Assembly: GCA_016714365.1 (NCBI GenBank)
Contig: JADJNH010000005.1
Coordinates: forward strand, 2,146,501-2,210,500
Length of the DNA stretch: 64,000 nt
Reading direction: 5' to 3'
Origin: Candidatus Vicinibacter affinis
GTDB taxonomy: Bacteria; Bacteroidota; Bacteroidia; Chitinophagales; Saprospiraceae
Shown: piece after piece, positions 42,301 through 50,853 of the stretch
Numbering within the stretch: position 1 is the stretch's first letter
Layout: each line of letters opens with the position of its first letter
Made by a program: the position numbers and the translations under genes
Notes under the pieces: model-generated
What the model was told of the DNA's origin: nothing
Seen by the model: the letters and a program-made list of their open reading frames with translations, nothing else
Databases searched by the model: none

Positions 42301-43712
42301 TGGCCATCCGAAAAGAAAATATTCTTTATCAGACAGGCGATTTTCTATTAGCCGTTTTGTCCTGGTTTTTATTTGTCAATTACCTGCACAACAATAATTT
42401 TTTTATTCTCGATCCGGAGACAGAATGCAAAAAACTGTTTGTCCAAGGGGTATTGGTAATTCCAATAGGTTGGTATTTTTTGAATTTGTTGACAGAACAA
42501 TATAAAGACGTTTATCGATTGTCAAGATGGGCAGTATTCACCCAAACTTTTGTTTTGGCACTTGCCGGTAGCATTACCATTTTTTTTGCTCTACTGTTGC
42601 ACAAATCCCTCAATTTCGAAACCAGATATTTGAGGACCGTCTGTACTTATTGGTTTCTGCATTTTGGTCTGGTAGTAAGTTTTAGAATGATTTTTCTTTC
42701 GGTGATGAGCCGAAGGTTAAAGAAGGGGATAGTCGGCTTTAATACATTGATTATAGGCGGAGATCAGCGCGCAGTTGATTTGTACAATGACATCATGTCT
42801 CTTCAATTCAGTTTGGGACATAAGTTCGTTGGGTTTATACACTCCAATGGTGGAAGGTCAAATGAGCTCATCCAGTGTCTTCCTCAATTAGGAGGGCTGG
42901 CGGATATCGCAGATGTCATCAGAAAGGAAGGAATCGAAGAAGTAATAATAGCCATTGAATCCACGGAGCATTTGAAGCTTAAAAGCATTCTGGATGTCTT
43001 GTTTGAATTCGGGAATCAGTTGATGGTGCGTACCATTCCGGACACTTATGATATTTTGTTAGGTACGGTCAAAATGAATCACTTGTATGGTGCAGTTCTG
43101 ATTGAGATCAAGCAAGAAATGATGCCCAGATGGCAGATCCTGATTAAGAGGTTGATCGACCTTCTGGTAAGTTTAGTCATGTTGGTGGTATTGTTACCTT
43201 TAATCTTGTACATCATGATCCGCACCAGGTTCTCCAGTCCAGGACCGGTCATTTACAGTCAGGAAAGGATTGGTGCGAATGGTCACCCTTTTATGATTTA
43301 TAAATTTCGATCGATGTCAGTCGATGCGGAGCGAGAAGGGCCTCAACTTTCCAACGATCAGGATGAGCGGATCACCCCATGGGGATCGGTCATGAGAAAA
43401 TGGAGACTGGACGAGTTGCCTCAATTTTTTAATGTATTAAAGGGTGATATGTCCTTGGTAGGACCAAGGCCGGAGCGAAGATATTTTATTGACAAAATCA
43501 TGGAAAAGGCCCCGCATTATAAGCATTTGCTAAAAGTTCGGCCGGGCATTACCTCCTGGGGACAAGTCAAATTTGGGTATGCATCGAATCTGGATGAAAT
43601 GTTGCAGCGATTAAAATATGACATTCTGTACATTGAAAACAGGTCTCTTGGCCTGGACATTAAAATACTATTTTACACACTTTGGGTATTGTTTCAGGGG
43701 AAGGGCAAGTAG
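42300..43712 (+). CDS. Undecaprenyl-phosphate sugar phosphotransferase
   Basis: A 470-residue polyprenyl glycosylphosphotransferase (PNPT, WbaP/WcaJ type) that starts polysaccharide synthesis by placing a sugar phosphate on undecaprenyl phosphate. Four N-terminal transmembrane helices and a CoA-binding-like nucleotide domain (NTLIIGGDQRAVDL) precede the re-entrant helix near 280-300 and the C-terminal catalytic block: YKFRSMSVDAE, WRLDELPQFFNVLKGDMSLV and GPRPERR, then RPGITSWGQV. All catalytic signatures are present. No glycosyltransferase or Wzx/Wzy genes are adjacent, so it may act with clusters elsewhere. Confidence 0.92.
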   Translation: MAIRKENILYQTGDFLLAVLSWFLFVNYLHNNNFFILDPETECKKLFVQGVLVIPIGWYFLNLLTEQYKDVYRLSRWAVFTQTFVLALAGSITIFFALLLHKSLNFETRYLRTVCTYWFLHFGLVVSFRMIFLSVMSRRLKKGIVGFNTLIIGGDQRAVDLYNDIMSLQFSLGHKFVGFIHSNGGRSNELIQCLPQLGGLADIADVIRKEGIEEVIIAIESTEHLKLKSILDVLFEFGNQLMVRTIPDTYDILLGTVKMNHLYGAVLIEIKQEMMPRWQILIKRLIDLLVSLVMLVVLLPLILYIMIRTRFSSPGPVIYSQERIGANGHPFMIYKFRSMSVDAEREGPQLSNDQDERITPWGSVMRKWRLDELPQFFNVLKGDMSLVGPRPERRYFIDKIMEKAPHYKHLLKVRPGITSWGQVKFGYASNLDEMLQRLKYDILYIENRSLGLDIKILFYTLWVLFQGKGK

Positions 43713-43797
43713 TCAAGCCAATTGAAAGTTCGAGAACTCATTCCCAAGAATTCCCTCAAATATTCCAATTTCCTTCTGATGGTTGTTTATTATACCC

Positions 43798-43805
43798 TAT
43801 TTTTG
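43798..43805 (+). promoter_or_regulatory. Bacteroidota -7 box for pdhB
   Basis: TATTTTTG fits TAnnTTTG, 17 bases before the ATG at 43822. It shows that the longer in-frame reading from 43783 is not translated from this promoter. Confidence 0.5.
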
Positions 43806-43821
43806 CCGCAAGAAATGGCTT

Positions 43822-44802
43822 ATGAGTAGAATTATTACACTCAGGGATGCCCTAAGAGAAGGCATGTCTGAAGAAATGCGAAAAGATCCCAATGTATTTT
43901 TAATGGGTGAAGAAGTTGCCGAATACAACGGGGCCTATAAGGTCAGTAAAGGAATGCTGGATGAATTTGGTCCCAAAAGAGTAATCGATACACCCATCGC
44001 TGAATTGGGTTTTGCGGGTATCGGGGTAGGGGCGGCCATGAATGGATTAAGACCCATAGTGGAGTTCATGACCTGGAACTTTGCAGTTTTGGCATTTGAT
44101 CAGATAGTCAACAATGCCGCAAAAACCTTGTCTCAATCATCCGGTGAATTCGGATGTCCCATAGTTTTTAGAGGGCCTTCCGGGGCAGCAGGTCAATTGG
44201 CCCAGCAACATTCTCAAACATTTGAATCCTGGTTAGCCAACTGCCCGGGCCTCAAGGTGATCTCATGCATTGATCCATATGATGCAAAAGGTCTTATTAA
44301 GTCAGCCATTGTGGACGATGATCCGGTTTGTTTCATGGAAGCAGAGACCATGTATGGATTCCAGGGTGAAGTGCCGGAAGGAGAGTATTATGTACCCATA
44401 GGTCTGGCAGCAGTCAGAAAAACAGGGAAGGACGTTACCATCGTTTCCTTTAACAAAATGATGGAAGTGGCCAAACAAGCTGCGGTGGAGTTGGAGAAAG
44501 AAGGAATTGATGCGGAGGTAATTGATCTGAGGACGATTCGGCCTTTGGATATAAAGACCATAATTGAATCTGTAAAGAAAACAAATCGCCTGGTGGTAGT
44601 AGATGAATCCTGGCCCTTTGCAGGCGTTTCCGCAGAAATTGCCTTTCAGGTGCAGCGACATGCATTCGATTATTTGGATGCTCCTGTGATCAGAGTAAAT
44701 GCGGCAGATGTTTCACTGGGTTATGCACCCACCATGGTACAGGAATATTTACCCAATCCGGCAAAGGTCATCAAGGCGGTTAAATCTGTGATGTACAGAT
44801 AA
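43822..44802 (+). CDS. pdhB: Pyruvate dehydrogenase E1 component, beta subunit
   Basis: Beta chain of the heterotetrameric thiamine-dependent E1 (pyruvate or branched 2-oxo acid dehydrogenase). The family blocks are MGEEVAEYNGAYKVSKGM, RVIDTPIAELGFAGIGVGAA and PIVEFMTWNFAVLAFDQI; length 326. Substrate assignment to pyruvate rests on overall resemblance to PdhB. No E1 alpha, E2 or E3 gene is adjacent, so the complex is encoded at several loci. The start at 43822 (MSRIITLRDAL) is chosen because the family starts there and the -7 box lies at 43798. Confidence 0.9.
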   Translation: MSRIITLRDALREGMSEEMRKDPNVFLMGEEVAEYNGAYKVSKGMLDEFGPKRVIDTPIAELGFAGIGVGAAMNGLRPIVEFMTWNFAVLAFDQIVNNAAKTLSQSSGEFGCPIVFRGPSGAAGQLAQQHSQTFESWLANCPGLKVISCIDPYDAKGLIKSAIVDDDPVCFMEAETMYGFQGEVPEGEYYVPIGLAAVRKTGKDVTIVSFNKMMEVAKQAAVELEKEGIDAEVIDLRTIRPLDIKTIIESVKKTNRLVVVDESWPFAGVSAEIAFQVQRHAFDYLDAPVIRVNAADVSLGYAPTMVQEYLPNPAKVIKAVKSVMYR

Positions 44803-44869
44803 ATACCGGTAAGTCATTTTTGAAATCATTTAGGTGAGGTTTAGTAGATTTTAGCTGAAAGATGAAAAA

Positions 44870-45562
44870 ATGATAAACGAACTCCAAATACTAATTGAGG
44901 TATTGCAAAGTGAGCATGACTATTTGGAAAACGAATTGAAAGCTTGTATTAATGAATGGGATTTTGAGGGAGCAGAGGCATTTAAAAAGCCATTATTTTA
45001 CACTAGGGAAAAATTGCGAATACTAAAAAATTTGGATAATCCAGATTACGATAAAATTCTTGATTTAAGAAATAAAATCGAAAGATTGAAAAACTACGAA
45101 GCGAAAGATGAGTTTACAAAATTCGCAATTCAGATAACGAAAGATAAAATCCCAGAATACGAAAATGAATTATCAAATCTTGAAAATAAGGAAAGGCAGT
45201 TTTACTACAATAGCGATGAATTGATAATTTGCTTAGAGAGAATAATAAACAAAGAAATAAGTGAATTTGAACTCGAAGTTGATAATGAAGGTGTAGTTTT
45301 TCAAATATCAAACGGGAATTCGAATTTGAAAATCGAGATTCGCTGGTCAGATAAATATTTATTAGATTATAAGAATGCGCGAATGGGAGTTACCGGATTG
45401 AAAGGAATGGGATTTTTGGTGACAGAGAAAAACGCAGTTAAAAAATTTGAGAATTTTGAAGGAGACAAAATTCTATCAATAATCGAACTTCTTTCAAGGG
45501 TTGCTTACGAGGTGTTTGGACTATACGGAAATAAAGAAGGAAAAATAAAAGTAAAAAAGTGA
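44870..45562 (+). CDS. AT-rich orphan coiled-coil protein
   Basis: A 230-residue, mostly helical protein. The first 120 residues are heptad-like and rich in L, E and K, with a stretch (LKACINEWDFEGAEAFKKPL) that recalls the UVR motif of UvrB/UvrC. The second half is mixed alpha/beta (ELEVDNEGVVFQISNG; EIRWSDKYLLDYKNARMG). No signal peptide, so it is cytoplasmic. I recognise no family. Codon use is strongly biased to A/T-ending codons compared with pdhB upstream, and a repeat-like scrap (CTGCGAACAATGG) follows the stop. A terminator lies 130 bases downstream. Confidence 0.68.
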   Translation: MINELQILIEVLQSEHDYLENELKACINEWDFEGAEAFKKPLFYTREKLRILKNLDNPDYDKILDLRNKIERLKNYEAKDEFTKFAIQITKDKIPEYENELSNLENKERQFYYNSDELIICLERIINKEISEFELEVDNEGVVFQISNGNSNLKIEIRWSDKYLLDYKNARMGVTGLKGMGFLVTEKNAVKKFENFEGDKILSIIELLSRVAYEVFGLYGNKEGKIKVKK

Positions 45563-45687
45563 ATCCAGCTGCGAACAATGGTTTGTGAAATTGGGGAAGA
45601 AGTGCTACAATTGAATACTGGAATTCTAATGGACTTTTGTTCTATATTGAGTATTTATGCTTTGAATACAACAACTTCACAAAACCC

Positions 45688-45734
45688 CAAACCGATAAAA
45701 GCCCTCTCAAACTGAGAAGGCTTTTGGTTTATTT
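45688..45734. terminator. Bidirectional terminator between the orphan gene and the SPOR protein gene
   Basis: Stem AAAAGCCCTCTCA (45697-45709) and TGAGAAGGCTTTT (45713-45725) with loop AAC and one C/A mismatch. A-rich before and T-rich after, so it can serve both converging genes. Confidence 0.75.
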
Positions 45735-45789
45735 TCTGTAGATTTTTTGTAAACCATCAATAATGGATCACCGATAATTTCTATGGAAT

Positions 45790-47697
45790 CTATTGTCTAA
45801 ACAACTTTCCATTTTCTTCAATCACAATATAAGCTTCTTTGAAGCCTTTAGCTTTTACTTTGTCCAGGGCTTGAATTGCATCGTGTGAATTTGCAAAATC
45901 ACCTAAGACTATGATGGTCCAACCACCTTTTGTCCAATGTTCTATTTTACCGATGTCGCGCAGTGGAGATGGATCGAACCAATCCGGCGCTTTAAACTCT
46001 GCAACGCGAATTTTGAATTTACCGGTTTCGTCTATAGTTTCTTTTATGTTTTTAAAATCAGTCGAATTTTTCAAGATCAATTTAAAACGCTTGTCATCCA
46101 GGATATCTGCAACGACAAACGCCTCTTTAATTCCGCTCTTTTTCATGAGGCTTAAGGTAGCCAAGGCATCATTTAGTTTTTGAAAGCTTCCAATACGGAT
46201 TTTATTAATACCATCTGATTCGACGCGATATACATCACCATATTTGGTAAATTTCTTAAATCGATCGGCCATGGCTTCATTAAAGTGGGAGATTGCGGCA
46301 ATTTGTATAAAATATACTTTTTGCAATTGTTGATTTTTAGGCAAGAATCCAATGTTTGGATCATCAAAGACCAGTCCGGTTTCGTCTATATTTCCAACTT
46401 CTAAAGGCGCCACCAAAATATTCATGTCCATGGGCGATTTGAAGCTGATGTCAGATTCCATGATAGGATGCGCTGAACCAACGCCATTATTGAGAGCAAC
46501 TTTAGAAGTTTTATATTGATGTTCACCGCCAATTTTTGATTCACGGTTGGAAAGAAAAACGCCATCATTTGTTGTATCCAGAATAAACTGATATTCATCT
46601 TTAGTGGAATTTACACAGGCTCCTAAATTATGGATGTCACTCCATGCAATTCCATCCCTGGTCGACCTGAATACATCAAAGCCTCCAAAACCATTATGCC
46701 AATCGGAAGAAAAGAAAAGATCATTATTTTTATAAAAAGGAGAGATTTCGTTTCCCGGGGAATTGATGAGAGAACCTAAATTTTGAGGTTCAGACCAGGA
46801 ATTTTGATTGGATTCTCTGTAGCTGACATATAGATCATAACCTCCATAACCGCCTGGTTTGTTAGAGGCAAAATACAGAGTGTTTCCCTGATCAGCAAGT
46901 GCAGGAAAATTGGTGGAATAGGTTTGGCTGGAATATTCGTAAGTGCTTATTCCGGACCATGAGCCATCTTGATCTACCTGGGCAAAATACAAAGAAGTAT
47001 TAGCGGATTGATTCATGAGCGTGGAAAGCGACTGCTTATTAGATTTTGTAAATGCTACAAAATCTCTACGATCACTGTAGGCAATAATTCCATTGGCAAG
47101 GGATTTCCCGTGAATGATTTCGTCCAGGGCAATGGACTTATCCATGGAGTTTGCGATTAATTTTGGGGCATTTGCAGGTTTTGAATTTGGAGCAGATTTA
47201 GTGGTCTGTTCATTACCTGATTCTTTTAACGAGCTTTGTTCGGCTTCCTCAACTTTATCAAGGCTGCAGCTTTTAGGCTTTGTTAACTCTGCCAAAGCAA
47301 AGTCGCAGGATTGAGCAAAATAATTTCCGATGGCAGGGTTAAATTGCGCATATTTCAAATACATACCCTTAGCAGAGACAAAGTCGGTTTGGTTGCGTAG
47401 AAACTCCCCATATTCAAAATACAATTCGGAATCCGGATGAGGTTTTGACAAAAGATATTTAAACATCTGATTAGCCTTGTGGCTCATGCCAGCATTTTGG
47501 TAAGATAATGCTAACAGTCTTTGTGCGTTAACGTCTTGATAATGAGACAATAAGTGTTTTTCAAAAAGGGGAATGGCTTCCGAATATTTTTGATTTTTAA
47601 AATGGTCTTTTGCAGATGTCAGAAGTTCATTTTGAGCATTCAGAATGCCTGCAAAAAACACGAAACTTATCAAAACGTAAAAACGAAATGATTTCAT
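45790..47697 (-). CDS. Exported TPR - PD40 beta-propeller - SPOR repeat protein
   Basis: A 635-residue periplasmic protein. Signal peptide to about residue 21 (GILNA), TPR-like helices from 25 to 145, a linker rich in K, S and N, then PD40/WD40-like beta-propeller repeats (TNFPALADQGNTLYFASNKP, NEISPFYKNNDLFFSSDW and DEYQFILDTTNDGVFLSNRE). The tail has two SPOR-like modules (about 455-530 and 560-632; YFIQIAAISHF and GGWTIIVLGDF). The TPR-PD40 part resembles PorE-type T9SS components, but those end in an OmpA peptidoglycan-binding domain; here SPOR, which binds denuded glycan strands, takes that place. Function is inferred only. Confidence 0.82.
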   Translation of the reverse strand: MKSFRFYVLISFVFFAGILNAQNELLTSAKDHFKNQKYSEAIPLFEKHLLSHYQDVNAQRLLALSYQNAGMSHKANQMFKYLLSKPHPDSELYFEYGEFLRNQTDFVSAKGMYLKYAQFNPAIGNYFAQSCDFALAELTKPKSCSLDKVEEAEQSSLKESGNEQTTKSAPNSKPANAPKLIANSMDKSIALDEIIHGKSLANGIIAYSDRRDFVAFTKSNKQSLSTLMNQSANTSLYFAQVDQDGSWSGISTYEYSSQTYSTNFPALADQGNTLYFASNKPGGYGGYDLYVSYRESNQNSWSEPQNLGSLINSPGNEISPFYKNNDLFFSSDWHNGFGGFDVFRSTRDGIAWSDIHNLGACVNSTKDEYQFILDTTNDGVFLSNRESKIGGEHQYKTSKVALNNGVGSAHPIMESDISFKSPMDMNILVAPLEVGNIDETGLVFDDPNIGFLPKNQQLQKVYFIQIAAISHFNEAMADRFKKFTKYGDVYRVESDGINKIRIGSFQKLNDALATLSLMKKSGIKEAFVVADILDDKRFKLILKNSTDFKNIKETIDETGKFKIRVAEFKAPDWFDPSPLRDIGKIEHWTKGGWTIIVLGDFANSHDAIQALDKVKAKGFKEAYIVIEENGKLFRQ

Positions 47698-47755
47698 AAA
47701 AAAGAGTTTTGGTCGTAGTTTAACAATAGTACTGAAAATTAGACGCTAATGTATG

Positions 47756-47774
47756 ACAAATATTTGATATTTGT
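47756..47774. promoter_or_regulatory. Palindrome in the divergent promoter region
   Basis: ACAAATAT and ATATTTGT flank a TTG centre, perfect arms of 8 bp, midway between the divergent SPOR protein and protease genes. It could be an operator shared by both; it is AT-only apart from the outer C/G, so chance is possible. Confidence 0.35.
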
Positions 47775-47862
47775 ATATGATTGGTAACTTTATTTAATAT
47801 ATTTATCGGATAACTCTAAAGTGGTATGTATCTTGTAGGAAGATTCGCTTATTCCCAATTTC

Positions 47863-50793
47863 ATGACAGGTTTTCGAACTCTAGTTTTCATTTTTCTTTC
47901 ATGTATAGCTTTTATTCTACCCCTGCATTTGTCTGCCCAGGCTTTGACCCACAGACAAGGTGAACTCATCGTAAAACTCAACTCAGGCTCTAATCCAAGA
48001 CTTTTTCTCAGGAATAGATTAAAAGCCCGATCCAGCAACGGTGAGTTAAGGTTAAAGAAGGTTTTATCAGAAGATTGGAATATCCTTTTACTGGAATTTG
48101 ATTTTACCTTATTCAGGCCTGAGGACATCATAGCTGAGTTGTCTAAGGATCCTGAAGTTTTGGCCGTTCAGAAAAACAAATTATTGCAACTTAGAAAATC
48201 ACCCAACGATACCTATTTTTTCAGACAATGGCATCATTTGAATACCGGATCAGAGGGGGGACTTCCGGGAGTTGATTTTGACTCTGATTTGGCATGGGAT
48301 CTGAATACAGGCGGGCTCACAGAACTCGGCGATACCATTGTGCTTTGTATCATAGACGATGGTTTGGACATTGCTCATTATGACATTAAGGGAAATCTAT
48401 GGAGAAACTATCAAGAGATACCGGACAATAAATTGGATGATGACCAGAACGGCTATGTAGACGATTATTATGGCTGGAACAGTTATAAGGATGGAGGAAA
48501 TTTTGACCCCGGATTTCATGGGACTCCGGTTTGCGGAATTGCTGCTGCCACCGGAAATAATAATTTGGGCGTATGCGGTATTAATTGGAAAGTAAAGCTC
48601 ATGTTTGTAGCAGGCGGAGGTGATGAGGCAAATGCCATCCTGTCCTACACTTATCCATGGAAAGCCAGAAAGGCCTACAATCAAAGCAATGGAAAGCAAG
48701 GTGCTTTTGTAGTCGCTACCAACTCATCCTGGGGATCTGATTATGGCATGCCGGAGGAAGCGCCAATTTGGTGTGCAGTTTATGATTCATTGGGAGCTGA
48801 AGGCATTCTCAATGCCGCATCCACCACCAATCTGGATTTAAATGTAGACGAAGATGGAGATCTGCCCACTACCTGTGAAAGTGATTATTTGATCACGGTA
48901 ACCAGCATGGATTGGTTTGATCAAAAAGATCCTACAGCAGGATATGGAAATAAGTCAATTGATTTGGGTGCTTATGGTGAAAATGTATATACCATCAGCC
49001 CATCGAATGGTCTGAGGAGTTTTTCAGGTACCAGTGCGGCTGCCCCGCAGGTAGCCGGCGCGATTGCATTGTTGTACAGTATTCCCTGCAACAACCTGGC
49101 ACAACTGGCTCGATCAAATCCTGGAACTGCTGCCTTATCTGTCAAATCGCTCATCTTATCCAATTGTAAAAAGATAGCTTCGCTGCAGGCCATTACGGTG
49201 AGCGGAGGTGTATTAAATTTAGGTTCTGCCGCCAATGCCGTTCAACCATTTGAATTGCACAGTGAGCTTAACAAAATTGAATTTCGAAGATCTGTACCAC
49301 TCGGGCTGTTGCCGGTAAGTATTGAACTTAGAAAAAAGGGCGCCACAAATTGGGAACAACAGCAAGCATTTTCAGACAGTACCATTGTGTTTAATAACCT
49401 GGAATATTGTACCGAATATGAATTTAGAATAAAAGGAGGTTGTGTTCGCTTCAAGGAAGTTTATTCACCTGTTCAATCCGTTTGGACAGACGGTTGCTGT
49501 CAATCACCGGATCGGTTGTCCATGAAATTCTCCGGAGATGATTTTGTTCTGGTGAATTTGCGGCATTCAGGCATCAGCAACAGGATTGCATACGTAATTC
49601 GAAAACGTTTTGATCTCCATTTTGATACCGTTTATATGAATCATACCAATGGTCAAGAAATTCTAATAAATGGATTACTGCCATGTCAACAATATGAATG
49701 CAATTTCTTTAGTTTTTGTGATCCGGAATGGTCTGCAATGAGTGAACCATTAATCATACAAACCAATGGATGTGGGCAGTGTACCGACATTTCTTACTGT
49801 AAACGCAACAGGCCCCAATCCAATTTTGAATGGATTGAATCCATTTCTGTTGACAATGTTGAATTTAAAACCGGAAATAACCTTGGGTACGGAAACTATA
49901 CCGGGTCATCCTATCAATGGGTGTTGGATAAATGGCAAGCGCACAGTATAAAAATCGTCCCTGGATTTGCCAATGACAGCAGCTTGATGCACATGGTGGC
50001 CTGGCTGGATCAAAATCAAAATGGAATTTTTGAAACGCAGGAAAATCTTATTCCGGCAGGTTCTAAAAGTAATCAAACAGCATCGTTTAATTTCAATATT
50101 CCGGCAGAGGCGAAAGATGGTTACACCAGATTAAGGATCATGCTCAAATATGCGGAAAATAACATCGAAGAGCCCGGTCCTTGCAGTCAAGGACTTGAGT
50201 TTGGAGAATATGAAGATTACTGCATTCTTATTACAAATGGATCCTGTGGCCCGCTTGCAAAAGCTGCATTAGCCGGAACTACCAAAAATACGGCAGTCAT
50301 CGATTTTCAAAAAATCAATGGTAATGATCTGGTGTATTATCAATTCCGGAAATTATATGAACCCGGATGGCAACATTCCAACACTAGGGGAGACATGGTT
50401 TTTTTATCAGGATTGGACTCTTGCAGTGATTACGAGATTCGTTTGGGTGTATTGTGTAATCTTAATTTTACACAACAAATTTCCTTAAGATTTAAAACCA
50501 CCGGATCAACTTGCCTGACCAGTACGATAAATCCGGTAGATCCTTCCAGTTTGCCCATGATTTATCCAAATCCATTTCAAAATCACTTTGTAGTAGAATT
50601 AGGTTCTGAGGACCTTTCCCCGGATTTTGAAATGTTCAACCTTGTGGGTATAAGAATTCCAGTCAAAGCAACTCCATTAGGTGAACATAAATGGAGAATT
50701 GACATGGAACCACTCAATGGCGTCTGTCTTTTGAGAATTAATCTTCCCGGGAAAGTTCCAATATTAAGGAAGCTGTTGCATTCAAAGAATTAG
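47863..50793 (+). CDS. Subtilisin-like (S8) T9SS cargo protease with GEVED domain
   Basis: A 976-residue secreted serine protease. Signal peptide to about residue 26 (HLSAQ), inhibitor-like propeptide (GELIVKLNSG; EDIIAELSKDPEVLAVQ), then the S8 domain with catalytic D165 (CIIDDGLDI), H219 (GFHGTPVCGIAA) and S391 (GTSAAAPQVAGA). Two fibronectin-III-like domains follow, each marked by paired cysteines (YCTEYEFRI; PCQQYECNF). A GEVED domain is near residues 700-790 (AWLDQNQNGIFETQENL; LEFGEYEDYC). The C-terminus (PMIYPNPFQNHFVVEL onward) is a T9SS type A sorting domain. It is divergent from the SPOR protein. Confidence 0.9.
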   Translation: MTGFRTLVFIFLSCIAFILPLHLSAQALTHRQGELIVKLNSGSNPRLFLRNRLKARSSNGELRLKKVLSEDWNILLLEFDFTLFRPEDIIAELSKDPEVLAVQKNKLLQLRKSPNDTYFFRQWHHLNTGSEGGLPGVDFDSDLAWDLNTGGLTELGDTIVLCIIDDGLDIAHYDIKGNLWRNYQEIPDNKLDDDQNGYVDDYYGWNSYKDGGNFDPGFHGTPVCGIAAATGNNNLGVCGINWKVKLMFVAGGGDEANAILSYTYPWKARKAYNQSNGKQGAFVVATNSSWGSDYGMPEEAPIWCAVYDSLGAEGILNAASTTNLDLNVDEDGDLPTTCESDYLITVTSMDWFDQKDPTAGYGNKSIDLGAYGENVYTISPSNGLRSFSGTSAAAPQVAGAIALLYSIPCNNLAQLARSNPGTAALSVKSLILSNCKKIASLQAITVSGGVLNLGSAANAVQPFELHSELNKIEFRRSVPLGLLPVSIELRKKGATNWEQQQAFSDSTIVFNNLEYCTEYEFRIKGGCVRFKEVYSPVQSVWTDGCCQSPDRLSMKFSGDDFVLVNLRHSGISNRIAYVIRKRFDLHFDTVYMNHTNGQEILINGLLPCQQYECNFFSFCDPEWSAMSEPLIIQTNGCGQCTDISYCKRNRPQSNFEWIESISVDNVEFKTGNNLGYGNYTGSSYQWVLDKWQAHSIKIVPGFANDSSLMHMVAWLDQNQNGIFETQENLIPAGSKSNQTASFNFNIPAEAKDGYTRLRIMLKYAENNIEEPGPCSQGLEFGEYEDYCILITNGSCGPLAKAALAGTTKNTAVIDFQKINGNDLVYYQFRKLYEPGWQHSNTRGDMVFLSGLDSCSDYEIRLGVLCNLNFTQQISLRFKTTGSTCLTSTINPVDPSSLPMIYPNPFQNHFVVELGSEDLSPDFEMFNLVGIRIPVKATPLGEHKWRIDMEPLNGVCLLRINLPGKVPILRKLLHSKN

Positions 50794-50853
50794 TTTGGGA
50801 CAAATGTATTAATGGGTTTATTTATCCAGGAGTCATTAAATTTTACTCAATGG

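Noticed and set aside
45573..45588. Possible fourth copy of the 113-bp repeat after the AT-rich orphan
   Set aside because: Only about 13 bases match (CTGCGAACAATGG), too few to claim a copy; mentioned only as a hint in the orphan finding.
47701..47862. TACTATTG as the -7 box of the SPOR protein gene
   Set aside because: It differs from TAnnTTTG at one base and no -33 element supports it.
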